Shown: positions 41,673 through 50,355, numbered from the stretch's first letter. The stretch is DNA of 64,000 bases from Anaerolineales bacterium (GCA_020634885.1 JACKAW010000006.1:124001-188000), one strand, 5' to 3'. Numbers and translations: made by a program. The notes: generated by a model from the sequence alone, not told the origin.

Positions 41673-42614
41673 ATGAAACGTATCCCCTTCCTCGACTCCC
41701 ACACTGGCGGCGAACCCACGCGATTAATCACCGCGCTTCCCTTCGACCTCGGAACTGGTTCCGTTGCTGATAAATTATCCACGCTGAAAGCGGACCACGA
41801 CGATCTGCGCCGCACCGTCCTGCTCGAACCCCGTGGCTCGGATGTACTCGTCGGCGCGTACCTCGTCCCGCCCGCCGACCCGACTTGTCAATTCGGAGTC
41901 ATCTACTTCAACAACGTCGGCTACCTCGGCATGTGTGGACACGGCACGATTGGTCTCATTGCATCACTCGCGTATTTAGGAAAAGTCCAACCTGGAGTCA
42001 TCCGCGTGGAAACTCCTGTTGGGGTGGTCGAAGCAACCTTGCACAAGAATGAAGCGGGTGAGTACCCAAACAAAGTCTCCGTGCAAAACATCCCCGCCTA
42101 CCGTCACCTGACTCACATCCCTGTCACAGTGGACGGCAAAACCATCCACGGCGACGTGGCGTGGGGCGGCAACTGGTTTTTCCTCTGCCACGACCACGGA
42201 CTTGAAGTCAATATGCAGAACCTCGAAGCGCTGACCGATTTCTCATGGCGAGTCCGCGAACAATTGATTGCGAATGGCATCACTGGCGCGAACGGCGCAG
42301 AGATTGACCACGTCGAGTTGTTCGCGTCCACACCCGATGCCGACAGTAAAAGTTTTGTCCTCTGCCCCGGCAAAGCCTACGATCGCTCTCCCTGCGGCAC
42401 AGGTACGAGTGCAAAACTTGCTTGTCTCTACGGCGATGGCAAACTGCAAGTCGGTCAAGTATGGAAACAGCAAAGCGTCGTCGGCAGTATCTTCGAGGGG
42501 AGTATCCAACTCAATGGTGACAAGATCATCCCGACCATCACCGGCGAAGCGTGGGTTATGTCCGAAGGGACGATCTTGGTGGATGAACGCGACCCGTTTG
42601 GAAAAGGGATTTAG
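41673..42614 (+). CDS. Proline racemase family, probable 4-hydroxyproline 2-epimerase
   Basis: 313 residues. The start IPFLDSHTGGEPTR is typical of 4-hydroxyproline epimerases. The two catalytic Cys are in place: Cys88 in GMCGHGTIG and Cys241 in SPCGTGTSAKLA. Both being Cys favours an epimerase/racemase over the dehydratase (which has Ser or Thr in one place). It inverts C2 of trans-4-hydroxy-L-proline to give cis-4-hydroxy-D-proline, the substrate of the dehydrogenase encoded next. An inverted-repeat element separates it from that gene. Confidence 0.87.
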   Translation: MKRIPFLDSHTGGEPTRLITALPFDLGTGSVADKLSTLKADHDDLRRTVLLEPRGSDVLVGAYLVPPADPTCQFGVIYFNNVGYLGMCGHGTIGLIASLAYLGKVQPGVIRVETPVGVVEATLHKNEAGEYPNKVSVQNIPAYRHLTHIPVTVDGKTIHGDVAWGGNWFFLCHDHGLEVNMQNLEALTDFSWRVREQLIANGITGANGAEIDHVELFASTPDADSKSFVLCPGKAYDRSPCGTGTSAKLACLYGDGKLQVGQVWKQQSVVGSIFEGSIQLNGDKIIPTITGEAWVMSEGTILVDERDPFGKGI

Positions 42615-42626
42615 TAAAGATATTCA

Positions 42627-42705
42627 CCACAGATAAACACTGATGTACTCAGATTTTTGGATGAACGATTGGAGTAAGGCTCTTCCATCCTATTTATCTG
42701 TGTGG
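42627..42705 (+). repeat. Inverted-repeat element, copy B
   Basis: CCACAGATAAACACTGATG at the left and TTTATCTGTGTGG at the right; about 79 bases in the gap between the epimerase and dehydrogenase genes. Confidence 0.8.
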
Positions 42706-42724
42706 TTGAAAAGAGAGAGAAGTT

Positions 42725-43978
42725 ATGACTACAAAATCAGACGTTCTCATCATCGGTGGGGGACCGGTTGGATTAAGTTGTGCGTATTACCTTTTGAAGT
42801 CTGGTAGGCAAGTCACCTTGCTGGATGCAAAAGATATCGGCAAGGGCAGCGGCTCGGGCAATGCCGGACATATTGTGCCGAGTCATATTATTCCGCTGGC
42901 GGCGCCGGGGGTGGTGACCTCTGCCCTTAAGTGGATGCTTGACCCGGCGCACAGTCCGTTTGGGATGAAGGTCAGTCTCGACCCGAATTATTTGATATGG
43001 CTGTTGAAGTTTGTTTTAGCGTGTAGCCAAAATAATGTAAATCGATCAATCGAACCTTTAAATCAACTCGGTCAACTCAGTGCCAGGAATTTTGCCCAGA
43101 TCATCGCCGAAGAAAAATTCGATTGCGCTTACCAAGAGAAGGGCTTGCTTCATCTTTTCAAAACCGAAAAAGCCTTTCACGAGGGACAGCACGAAGGCGA
43201 GTTCATGCAGAAGCATGGTATTCCCGTCAGCATGTATGACAAAAATAAAATTCATGAAGTGGAACCCGCCGCTGTGGACGATGTCATTGGCGGCGTGCAT
43301 TTCACGGGTGACGCACATCTCAACCCGGCGGTCTTTCTCAATTTGCTGAAAGAACGCATCCAGTCTATGGGCGCGGAATTGATGGGCGGCACACAGGTCA
43401 CTGGGTTTGAAACCTCAAATGGCAAAGTGACCAAGGTCAAAACCACGGCTGGAGATTTTGAAGCCGAACAGATCGTGCTGGCGGCTGGCGCGTTGACTCC
43501 CTCCGTTTCCAAAGATTTGAAGTTGAACATTCCCATCCAACCGGCGCGCGGATACAGCCTGACCATGTCTGCTAATAAGACCATGCCGAGCCATGCGCTG
43601 ATTTTGGGCGAACGCCGAATTGCCGTTTCGCCGATGGCGGGTTTGCTTCGCTTCACGGGTCGGCTGGAGGTTGGCAATTACAGCATGGAGCCGAACCCCG
43701 TTTGGCTTGAGCGCATTGAAAATTCGGCGCGGGAATATCTGCGCCTTGATGAAAAATTGGATGTGCAAGAAACCTGGGCGGGGTTGCGCCCCACTACGCC
43801 CGATGGTGTGCCGATCATTGGCAAGTCGCCGAAGCATGAAAATCTTTTCCCTGCTACGGGTCATGCCATGTTGGGTCTCTCGCTTGCGCCGGGGACAGGC
43901 TTGGTTGTAAGTCAACTGCTCAATGGGCAGGAACCCGCTTTCAGTTTAAGTCCGATGCGGTTGGAGCGGTTTGGGTAA
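42725..43978 (+). CDS. FAD-dependent D-amino-acid dehydrogenase, probably D-hydroxyproline dehydrogenase
   Basis: DadA-type flavoprotein of 417 residues. The N-terminal Rossmann loop is VLIIGGGPVGLSCAYYLL, followed by LLDAKDIGKGSGSGNAGHI and the later FAD contacts in AGLRPTTPDGVPIIG and TGHAMLGLSLAPGTG. It oxidises D-amino acids or cis-4-hydroxy-D-proline at the membrane side. Genes before it (epimerase and DapA-type deaminase) support the hydroxyproline pathway; a ketoglutarate-semialdehyde dehydrogenase, needed for the final step, is not in the window. Confidence 0.85.
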   Translation: MTTKSDVLIIGGGPVGLSCAYYLLKSGRQVTLLDAKDIGKGSGSGNAGHIVPSHIIPLAAPGVVTSALKWMLDPAHSPFGMKVSLDPNYLIWLLKFVLACSQNNVNRSIEPLNQLGQLSARNFAQIIAEEKFDCAYQEKGLLHLFKTEKAFHEGQHEGEFMQKHGIPVSMYDKNKIHEVEPAAVDDVIGGVHFTGDAHLNPAVFLNLLKERIQSMGAELMGGTQVTGFETSNGKVTKVKTTAGDFEAEQIVLAAGALTPSVSKDLKLNIPIQPARGYSLTMSANKTMPSHALILGERRIAVSPMAGLLRFTGRLEVGNYSMEPNPVWLERIENSAREYLRLDEKLDVQETWAGLRPTTPDGVPIIGKSPKHENLFPATGHAMLGLSLAPGTGLVVSQLLNGQEPAFSLSPMRLERFG

Positions 43979-44013
43979 GATTTGTTAATGGGTCAAAAGT
44001 AGCGGGGGAAACC

Positions 44014-44055
44014 ATCCCATAGTATGGGATATCTTCCATTCGGCGCTTCTATAAT
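44014..44055 (+). promoter_or_regulatory. Promoter with a perfect palindrome ahead of the NHL lipoprotein gene
   Basis: ATCCCATA-G-TATGGGAT (44014-44030) lies over the -35 region of a TATAAT (44050-44055). It has the form of an operator for a dimeric regulator. Confidence 0.55.
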
Positions 44056-44082
44056 TTCCCAACTTCTTGAGGAGGAAGGTAT

Positions 44083-45051
44083 ATGAGACGAGTGCTGATC
44101 GTTCTGTTCTTGAGTGCTATTTTATTGACAGCGTGCGGGGGAGGTGAGGAAGCAGCTCCAACATCTACAGCAATACCAACTCAAATCCCTACCATCGAGG
44201 CGACCATGACCCCTGAACGACCTTTTGAAATCAAACTGCCTGAAGGCAGCATGAAAGACCCGTATGGCGTGGCGATCAATTCGCTTGGGCATATCTATGT
44301 CAGTGATGCGGGGAATCATCGTGTGTTGATCTTTGATGCAGAGAGCAACCTGCTTGCAAAGTGGGATAAGGAAGGCAGCGCCGAGGGAGAATTTAAAACG
44401 ATGGGGTTTGGCGGGTTGGCTATTGATGCCAACGACAACGTGTTTGTGGTGGATAATGGCAATTACCGTATTCAAAAATTTGATAAAGATGGAAACTTTC
44501 TTTTGCAGTGGGGCAGTGAAGGGACGGAGGATGGTCAGTTCGTGCGTGCCATTGGTATTGCGGTGGATGCAGACGGCAATGTGTACGTGACCGACGATGG
44601 CAACCCTTATTTGCAAAAGTTCGATAACAACGGTGTCTTCTTGATGAAGTTTGGCGGTGAAGGCAACGGTGGTGGCAAGTTCAAACATGCCACCGGCATT
44701 GCAGTAGATGCGCAGGGGAATCTTTTTGTTGCTGATTACGAAACCAAGTATGTGCAGAAATTCGATGCAACCGGTGCATTCATCACAGCATGGAAGATGG
44801 GTGAAGATATTGGCTTTCCCGGCACACCCGAAGGGATTGCGGTGGATGCTGATGGCAATGTATATGTTACCGATTATGACTTGGGTCGGATGCAGGTTTT
44901 TGATAATGACGGCAATTTCTTGTGGGGCTTGGGCGGTAAAAAGACCTCTGATAATCCCTTCAAACGTCCGACTGCTATCGCATTTGGTAACGGCGTGATC
45001 TATGTTGTCAATCAATCGGGCGCGAAGGTTTCGGTGGTGGAGTTTCCGTAA
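44083..45051 (+). CDS. NHL-repeat lipoprotein
   Basis: 322 residues. Type II signal peptide with lipobox LTAC (Cys ~19), a short Thr/Pro-rich linker, then six NHL-like beta-propeller blades. Each blade repeats the pattern G-I-A-V-D-A-x-G-N-x-(Y/F)-V-x-D: VSDAGNHRVLIFD, VVDNGNYRIQKFD, VTDDGNPYLQKFD, VADYETKYVQKFD, VTDYDLGRMQVFD and a final VNQSGAKVSVVEF. It is an extracellular binding or scaffold protein, ligand unknown. GAGGAGG precedes the ATG. Confidence 0.87.
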   Translation: MRRVLIVLFLSAILLTACGGGEEAAPTSTAIPTQIPTIEATMTPERPFEIKLPEGSMKDPYGVAINSLGHIYVSDAGNHRVLIFDAESNLLAKWDKEGSAEGEFKTMGFGGLAIDANDNVFVVDNGNYRIQKFDKDGNFLLQWGSEGTEDGQFVRAIGIAVDADGNVYVTDDGNPYLQKFDNNGVFLMKFGGEGNGGGKFKHATGIAVDAQGNLFVADYETKYVQKFDATGAFITAWKMGEDIGFPGTPEGIAVDADGNVYVTDYDLGRMQVFDNDGNFLWGLGGKKTSDNPFKRPTAIAFGNGVIYVVNQSGAKVSVVEFP

Positions 45052-45083
45052 CCGTTTTGTGAACGTATCTTAAATGATAGAAA

Positions 45084-46331
45084 GTGGGAAGTGGAAAGTA
45101 TAATCAGCCCACTTCCCACTTCCCACTTTCTACTTTCTACTCACTTCCCTTGCCTCCTTCTTTCTTCCTCATCCTCGTTTCCGTTTTTGTTGATATGCTC
45201 GGCTACGGCATTATGCTGCCCTTGCTGCCTTTCTTCGTGCAAGCGCAGGATGGCGGCGCCGCCATCGCGGGCGGATTGATGTCGATGTACTCGGCGATTC
45301 AACTCGTCTCGGGTCCCATTCTCGGCGCACTCTCCGACCGTTACGGGCGTAAACCGATTTTGCTGCTTTGTCTGTTTGGCACGGGCACATCCTATCTTTT
45401 GCTCGGCTTGGCAAATTCGCTCGTCATCATTTTTCTTGCGGTCTTCATTGACGGACTCACCGGCTCAAACCTCACTCTCGCTCACGCCTACGTTGCCGAC
45501 ACCACCACTGCCGAGAATCGCGCCAAGGGAATCAACTACTCACAACTCGCTTTTGGATTGGGCATCATGGCGGGGCCCATCCTTGGCGGACTCCTCAGTG
45601 GATACGGTCTCAGCACTCCGGCGCTCTTCGCCTCTTTCTTAACTTTTGCCAATGCGGCTTTCGGATTCTTTTTCCTCCCCGAATCATTATCCCCAGACCG
45701 CCGCGAGAGCAAGCCGCTTTCTCAAGTCTTTTCATGGGCTGGGCAGTTCACCAGCATCTTCCGCCAGAAGAATATTCAGCGTTTTCTGGTGGTTCTCTTC
45801 CTGCTCAATCTCGCCTTCGCTGGTTTGCAGACGAATTTTCCGCTTTTCTCCAACGCCCGCTTCGGCTGGACTCCCGCGCAGAATAGTTATTTTTATTTGT
45901 ATGTCGGTTTGTGTGGGGTGATCGTGCAGGGAATTTTATTTTCCAAGTTACAGGCACGCTATGGCGAAAGTAAACTCATCCCTGCCGGTCTATTCTTCAT
46001 GGTGATCGGTTTGGCGGGCATGGCATTTGCTGCTGAGGCTTGGATGATCTTCCCCGCTGTCGCCATCGTTGCGCTTGGGACGGGAATCAGTATCCCTTCG
46101 TTGACGGCGTTAGTCTCGTTGCGAGTCCCTGATAGTGAGCAAGGACGTTTGATGGGTGGCAATCAAACTTTATTAGCACTCACCAATATATTTGGTCCGA
46201 CCATTGCGGGCATTTCGTTCGATGTGATTGCCATCTCTGCGCCATATTGGTTGGGGAGTGTGTTCTCCACGTTTGCGTTAATTGTGGCGATTATGTCGTT
46301 GCGAAGAAATAATCCCGAAGGGATTACATGA
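45084..46331 (+). CDS. MFS transporter, TetA-like drug/H+ antiporter
   Basis: 415 residues with twelve hydrophobic segments and the major-facilitator motif A in loop 2-3 (GALSDRYGRKPILLL). LGYGIMLPLLPFF at helix 1 and GLTGSNLTLAHAYVAD resemble the TetA/multidrug DHA1 group. The first ~22 codons (from GTG at 45084) lie in a CCCACTTCCCACTTTC low-complexity tract, so the real start may be the TTG at 45150; no ATG precedes helix 1. The last residues (NNPEGIT) are encoded by a CCCGAAGGGAT repeat. Both ends of this gene therefore run into repeats. Confidence 0.85.
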   Translation: MGSGKYNQPTSHFPLSTFYSLPLPPSFFLILVSVFVDMLGYGIMLPLLPFFVQAQDGGAAIAGGLMSMYSAIQLVSGPILGALSDRYGRKPILLLCLFGTGTSYLLLGLANSLVIIFLAVFIDGLTGSNLTLAHAYVADTTTAENRAKGINYSQLAFGLGIMAGPILGGLLSGYGLSTPALFASFLTFANAAFGFFFLPESLSPDRRESKPLSQVFSWAGQFTSIFRQKNIQRFLVVLFLLNLAFAGLQTNFPLFSNARFGWTPAQNSYFYLYVGLCGVIVQGILFSKLQARYGESKLIPAGLFFMVIGLAGMAFAAEAWMIFPAVAIVALGTGISIPSLTALVSLRVPDSEQGRLMGGNQTLLALTNIFGPTIAGISFDVIAISAPYWLGSVFSTFALIVAIMSLRRNNPEGIT

Positions 46332-46457
46332 TTCTAGAACTAAATTAATCGAACATCTAATCCCGAAGGGATGGCATTGGTTTGCAAAATTATGTCACCC
46401 CTTCGGGGTTTTGTTTTATTGACACCGATTTCTATAATCGTTTCACTCCTTCGGAGT
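46312..46457 (+). repeat. CCCGAAGGGA palindromic repeat cluster 1 (four copies)
   Basis: ATCCCGAAGGGAT at 46312-46324 and 46360-46372, ACCCCTTCGGGGT at 46397-46409, and ACTCCTTCGGAGT at 46445-46457, about 37-48 bases apart. The first copy encodes the end of the MFS gene. Cluster 2 is at 56388-56536. Confidence 0.8.
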
Positions 46458-46459
46458 TT

Positions 46460-47725
46460 TTACAGCAGGTTTCTGATCTGTCTCACAGCAAGTTCGATCC
46501 CATTTTCTTGACTTAGGGATGCACTAATTGCTTTTGATTTCAAACCCATGTCTTTATTATTCAATGCTTCAATTATCGTTTGCGCAAGATTTTGCGCATT
46601 CAGTTTTCTCTGCGGGATGGACAAGCCCACACCTAATTTCTCAACCCGCTCGGCCCAGAAGAATTGGTCAATGGCGAGGGGCAGGGTGATGGTAGGTATG
46701 CCTGCGTGCAAACTCGCGGACGTGGTGCCAGCCCCGCCGTGGTGGACGGCAACTCTCACGCGCTGATACAGCCATTCATGCGGGGCGTATTCGATGGGGA
46801 AGATGTTTTGTGATTTGATCTCGCCGTGCCATTTTGAGGGGAGAGTCAACACGGCTTGAGCGTTTGCCATGTGTAAGGCTTCTTCGAGCATGGGTAAATA
46901 TCCCTGTGTGCCGGGGCTGCCGAAGCCGATGGCGATGGGGTTCTTGGCTGAGTCGATGAAGTGTTGGAGTGCTTGGGGCGGTGTCCAGTCTGGCGAATCC
47001 AGTTTCCAGTAACCGGTGATCCGTTGATTGGCGTTCCAATCTTTTGGGCGCGGGACGACGATTTCACTGAATGCGTTGAGGGTGAGGGGTTGGGCAGAGT
47101 CCGCTTGCAGCGAAGGGTCAAGCCAATGGGCGGGAGTCAGCCCAAAGTCTGCGTGACGCGCGTGGTTTATTTCCGAGCGCCACGAAAGCCAGGTGGCTTG
47201 AGTCACTGCCCAGTGCGAGAGCCAGTTTCCGATTCCCAAAGAAAAACGAAAAGGTAAAAGCGCCGATGGAAATTCGCGGGTGGGGGTTAGCGGCTGCAAG
47301 TTGGCGCGGACGGCGGGAATGCCGAGCCCTTCGGCGATGTGCGCGCCCCAAATGGTGGGCAAGCCGTGAATGAGCAGGTCTGAGCCGCGGCAGGCTTGGG
47401 CGGCGCTGTGCAGCATGTGCCGATAGAGGTGACGGGCTTTTTGCAAAAAGGCGCGCGTGGCTTGAATGGACCGAATGAGGTTCGTACCGAGGGTGAAAGG
47501 TGTGAAGTCGCCTTGCTCGACCATCAGGTCGGTGGGGTTGCCATCGAATGGCGCGAAGCGTAGGGGCGAGGGGACCTCGCCCATGTTGTTGAATAAATTC
47601 GCAAACCCACGCGGCGCGGCAATGCGGACATTGTAGCCTGCTTCTGCCAAGCCTTTGCCAAGCGCAATGTAAGGAATGATGTCGCCGCGGGTGCCGCTGG
47701 TTAATAAGGTGATGGTTTTTGACAT
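46460..47725 (-). CDS. Glycosyltransferase family 1 (UGT/GT28-like)
   Basis: 421 residues of the GT-B fold. The start TLLTSGTRGDIIPYIALGKGLAEAG is typical of sterol- and macrolide-type glucosyltransferases, and the donor-binding motif APHEWLYQRVRVAVHHGGAGTTSASLHAG lies near residue 315 (cited partly as VHHGGAGTTSASLHAG). It transfers a sugar to a lipid-like or small-molecule acceptor. It follows the methyltransferase on the same strand across an inverted-repeat element, and is convergent with the MFS gene. Start at the ATG at 47725. Confidence 0.87.
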   Translation of the reverse strand: MSKTITLLTSGTRGDIIPYIALGKGLAEAGYNVRIAAPRGFANLFNNMGEVPSPLRFAPFDGNPTDLMVEQGDFTPFTLGTNLIRSIQATRAFLQKARHLYRHMLHSAAQACRGSDLLIHGLPTIWGAHIAEGLGIPAVRANLQPLTPTREFPSALLPFRFSLGIGNWLSHWAVTQATWLSWRSEINHARHADFGLTPAHWLDPSLQADSAQPLTLNAFSEIVVPRPKDWNANQRITGYWKLDSPDWTPPQALQHFIDSAKNPIAIGFGSPGTQGYLPMLEEALHMANAQAVLTLPSKWHGEIKSQNIFPIEYAPHEWLYQRVRVAVHHGGAGTTSASLHAGIPTITLPLAIDQFFWAERVEKLGVGLSIPQRKLNAQNLAQTIIEALNNKDMGLKSKAISASLSQENGIELAVRQIRNLL

Positions 47726-47732
47726 CAATTCA

Positions 47733-47799
47733 CCACAGATGCACACAGATGAAAAGGATATGTTGAGAAAAATCTGCGTTTATCTGTATTCATCTGTGG
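47733..47799 (+). repeat. Inverted-repeat element, copy C
   Basis: CCACAGATGCACACAGATG left, ATTCATCTGTGG right, 67 bases. It fills the whole gap between the methyltransferase and glycosyltransferase genes. On the minus strand its end encodes the last residues and stop of the methyltransferase. Confidence 0.85.
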
Positions 47800-48643
47800 T
47801 TGATTTTTCAAACACCAACATCCGATACTCCACCACCTTCATGGTCAGGCATTGCTGCAATGCCATGCTCCCCAGCATGGATGGAACAATAGCGTGTTTG
47901 ATGGGAAGTTTCTCGCCAAGGAAGAGTAAGGCGCTGGCAAGAAGATCGGGCAGGTTGCGCAGGCGAAGATAGGGTGTGAGTTCTTCATTCTTTTTAAGTT
48001 GAAGTCCGTGTTTTTCTGCAAAGGAAATTATCTGTTCTACGGTGCGCACGCCGGGGACGTACCAACCGTCCATGTAGGCGTTGAGCCATTTGTTTTCATT
48101 TGCAGAGAATGGACGCGTCGCCTGATAATCATCTACGAGAATGAGCTTACCGCCTTTGCGTAAAAGTCGGCTGGCTTCGCGGAAATACTTTTCAGGGTCA
48201 ACGGCATGACAGACGGCTTCTACAGAATACACCGCGTCGAGTGATTTGCTCGGCAAAGGCACGGATGTGAAATCCCCTTCTGCGAAGCGGATTTGGTCTT
48301 GCAAACCGAGTTGATTTGCCGATTCTTGTGCGAGGTGGGCTTGCACGGGGCTGAGAGTTAATCCCAGTGCGGGGGCGGGGTTTTGTAAACGCAGGTGGAT
48401 GTAGAACAGGCTCGCGCCTACGCCGCAGCCGAGATCGGCAATGCCGGCGTTTGTTTGGGTGACGGATTCAATCTCCGCTTTAATGAGGGCATTCGAGGTA
48501 TTGAGAGCGTCTTCAAGCGTTTTGGTTTCGGGCATCCATAATGAGCGGTGGATGTTTTGCGCTTGTTTATGTCCGCTGAATTTTAGAAAGAGATTGGTAT
48601 TTTCATCGTAATACGTGCGGACGGAATCGGTGGTAATGGGCAT
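47780..48643 (-). CDS. SAM-dependent methyltransferase, terpenoid/sterol-methyltransferase-like
   Basis: 287 residues of class I fold. Motif I is IADLGCGVGASLFYI, motif II SLDAVYSVEAVCHA, then LLRKGGKLILVDDY. The CHAVDPEKYFREASRLL segment resembles tocopherol, sterol and small-molecule C-methyltransferases. It is divergent from R2lox, with a 40-base gap, and upstream of the glycosyltransferase; with the MFS exporter these look like a small-metabolite set. The terminal TTDEYR is repeat-encoded. Start at ATG 48643. Confidence 0.83.
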   Translation of the reverse strand: MPITTDSVRTYYDENTNLFLKFSGHKQAQNIHRSLWMPETKTLEDALNTSNALIKAEIESVTQTNAGIADLGCGVGASLFYIHLRLQNPAPALGLTLSPVQAHLAQESANQLGLQDQIRFAEGDFTSVPLPSKSLDAVYSVEAVCHAVDPEKYFREASRLLRKGGKLILVDDYQATRPFSANENKWLNAYMDGWYVPGVRTVEQIISFAEKHGLQLKKNEELTPYLRLRNLPDLLASALLFLGEKLPIKHAIVPSMLGSMALQQCLTMKVVEYRMLVFEKSTTDEYR

Positions 48644-48651
48644 GGTCAAAT

Positions 48652-48657
48652 TATAAT
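48652..48657 (+). promoter_or_regulatory. -10 box of R2lox
   Basis: Perfect TATAAT with AAAGGAGA before the ATG at 48684; no clear -35. Confidence 0.45.
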
Positions 48658-48683
48658 GGAGGCAATCTGCTAAAGGAGAACCC

Positions 48684-49601
48684 ATGTCTCACACTTCGTT
48701 TGCCACCACCACCCGCGGATTGAACCGTGACCTGCCGCCGATGCGCTTGTATGAAAAAGCCAAAAAGCTCGGCATCTGGAATCCCTCGGATATTGACCTG
48801 ACCAAAGATAAACAGGATTGGGCTGGCTTCACTGATGAAGAGAAAGATCTGTGCCTTATGCTACTCTCCATGTTTGTGGCGGGTGAAGAGGCGGTCACGC
48901 TTGACCTGTTGCCATTGATTCAAGTGATTGCTGAAGAAGGTCGCATCGAAGAAGAAATGTACCTGACCACATTTCTGTTCGAGGAAGCCAAACACACCGA
49001 TTTCTTCCGCCGCTTTATGGATGAGGTTGCATTCCCCTCTCCTTCAGGAGAGGGGGTAGGGGTGAGGTCAGACCTTTCCCGCTTCCATGGCGATAACTAC
49101 CGACAACTTTTTTACGAAGCCTTGCCCGACGCGTTGAACGCGCTTCGCTCTGACCCGTCACCTGCTTCTCAAATTCGGGCATCGGTGACCTATAACATGG
49201 TTGTCGAAGGCGTGTTGGCAGAGACAGGTTATCAGGCTTTCTTCACTATGTTGGAACGCAATGACCTTTGCCCTGGCTTACGCAAAGGGATTGCATTACT
49301 CAAGCAGGATGAGTCGCGTCATATTGCTTACGGCGTATACCTGCTCTCGCGCCTCATGGCAGAACACCCGGATGAGTGGGACAACCTGCAAATGCAGATG
49401 AATATGCTGCTGCCCTCTGCCATTGGTGTGATCGGTGATGCTTTCGCACGGTATGAAGTCGTGCCGTTTGGTTTGAAGGAAGAGGACTTTGTCAACTACG
49501 CCATGGGACAGTTCACCAAACGCTATGAACGCCTTGAAAAAGCACGCGGCGCCAGTTTGGATGAGATCAATAAAGTGGCAAAAGAAAATGAGGATGCCTG
49601 A
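48684..49601 (+). CDS. R2-like ligand-binding oxidase (R2lox, Mn/Fe)
   Basis: Ferritin-like di-metal oxidase of 305 residues; R2lox proteins carry a Mn/Fe cofactor and a bound long-chain fatty acid and are not ribonucleotide reductases. The N-terminal LYEKAKKLGIWNPSDIDLTKD, metal ligands in GEEAVTLDL, EEAKHTDFF and DESRHIAYG, and VVEGVLAETGYQAFF match the family. EEAV and the Tyr of the last motif fit the Val-Tyr crosslink known for R2lox. A palindromic repeat element (49034-49067) inserts about 11 residues (PSPSGEGVGVR) after MDEVAF in a probable surface loop. Adjacent Nudix gene follows two bases after the stop. Confidence 0.88.
   Translation: MSHTSFATTTRGLNRDLPPMRLYEKAKKLGIWNPSDIDLTKDKQDWAGFTDEEKDLCLMLLSMFVAGEEAVTLDLLPLIQVIAEEGRIEEEMYLTTFLFEEAKHTDFFRRFMDEVAFPSPSGEGVGVRSDLSRFHGDNYRQLFYEALPDALNALRSDPSPASQIRASVTYNMVVEGVLAETGYQAFFTMLERNDLCPGLRKGIALLKQDESRHIAYGVYLLSRLMAEHPDEWDNLQMQMNMLLPSAIGVIGDAFARYEVVPFGLKEEDFVNYAMGQFTKRYERLEKARGASLDEINKVAKENEDA
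49034..49067 (+). repeat. CCCTCTCC palindromic element inside the R2lox gene
   Basis: CCCCTCTCC-TTCA-GGAGAGGGG followed by GTAGGGGTGAGG, in frame. Same element as at 28292-28327. Confidence 0.85.
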
Positions 49602-49603
49602 CC

Positions 49604-50140
49604 ATGCCGCTTGAACCGTGGAAGATCCTTTCGTCTCGCCATCTCTTTCCCAAGTTTCGTTCTGATAAATGTGAATTGCCCAGCGGTAAACCTTATACAG
49701 CGTTTGTCATGGAATTTGATTCGTGGGCGAATATATTTGCGTTGACAAAGAATAGCGAAGTGGTACTGGTCAAACAGTACCGGCATGGTGTGCAGGAAAT
49801 ATTGCTTGAACTGCCGGGCGGTGTGGTGAACGAGGGCGAAGATCCGCTGGAAGGGGCGAAGCGTGAGTTGGTTGAAGAGACGGGTTACTCTGTCGGAGAG
49901 ATCATCGAAGTGGGATGTCTCTATCCCAACCCTGCAATTCAACAAAATACCTTGTATTGTTATCTCGCCACCGATGTCGAATTAACCCATTCCCAGCATT
50001 TGGATGAATCTGAAGAGATCGAAGTTTGCCTTGTGCCGTTGGATGAATTGCCGGGCATGGTTCAGCGAGGTGAGTTCAAACACGCTTTGCATGTTGCGAT
50101 CCTGTTTCAGGTGCTGGCGCATTTGGGGCGGATTAAGTGA
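49604..50140 (+). CDS. Nudix hydrolase, ADP-ribose pyrophosphatase-like
   Basis: 178 residues. The Nudix box is complete: GGVVNEGEDPLEGAKRELVEETGYSVGE (cited in part as GAKRELVEETG). The N-terminal beta-rich part and VLVKQYRHGVQEILLELPGG match the ADP-ribose/NDP-sugar pyrophosphatase group. It starts two bases after the R2lox stop, so the two are probably cotranscribed; a link between them is not established. Confidence 0.9.
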   Translation: MPLEPWKILSSRHLFPKFRSDKCELPSGKPYTAFVMEFDSWANIFALTKNSEVVLVKQYRHGVQEILLELPGGVVNEGEDPLEGAKRELVEETGYSVGEIIEVGCLYPNPAIQQNTLYCYLATDVELTHSQHLDESEEIEVCLVPLDELPGMVQRGEFKHALHVAILFQVLAHLGRIK

Positions 50141-50355
50141 AATTCAGTTACAGATAAGGAAAAAGTTGGAAACGCTGATGCAGTTCAACTTTAGAAAAAA
50201 GAGGCGCAGATTTTTGCCATCGAATCCCTTTGTTATTTTCGTTCATTGGGCGTAAAATTGGCGCGGTTCAAAATCATGCATACCACTGAAGAAAGCGATC
50301 TAGGTTCCACCGATATCAATCCGCCAAGTACACGCGGATTTAATATTCCAATACC

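Noticed and set aside
48684..49601. Class I ribonucleotide reductase R2 subunit
   Set aside because: The N-terminal motif, the EEAV site and the absence of an R1 gene fit R2lox instead.
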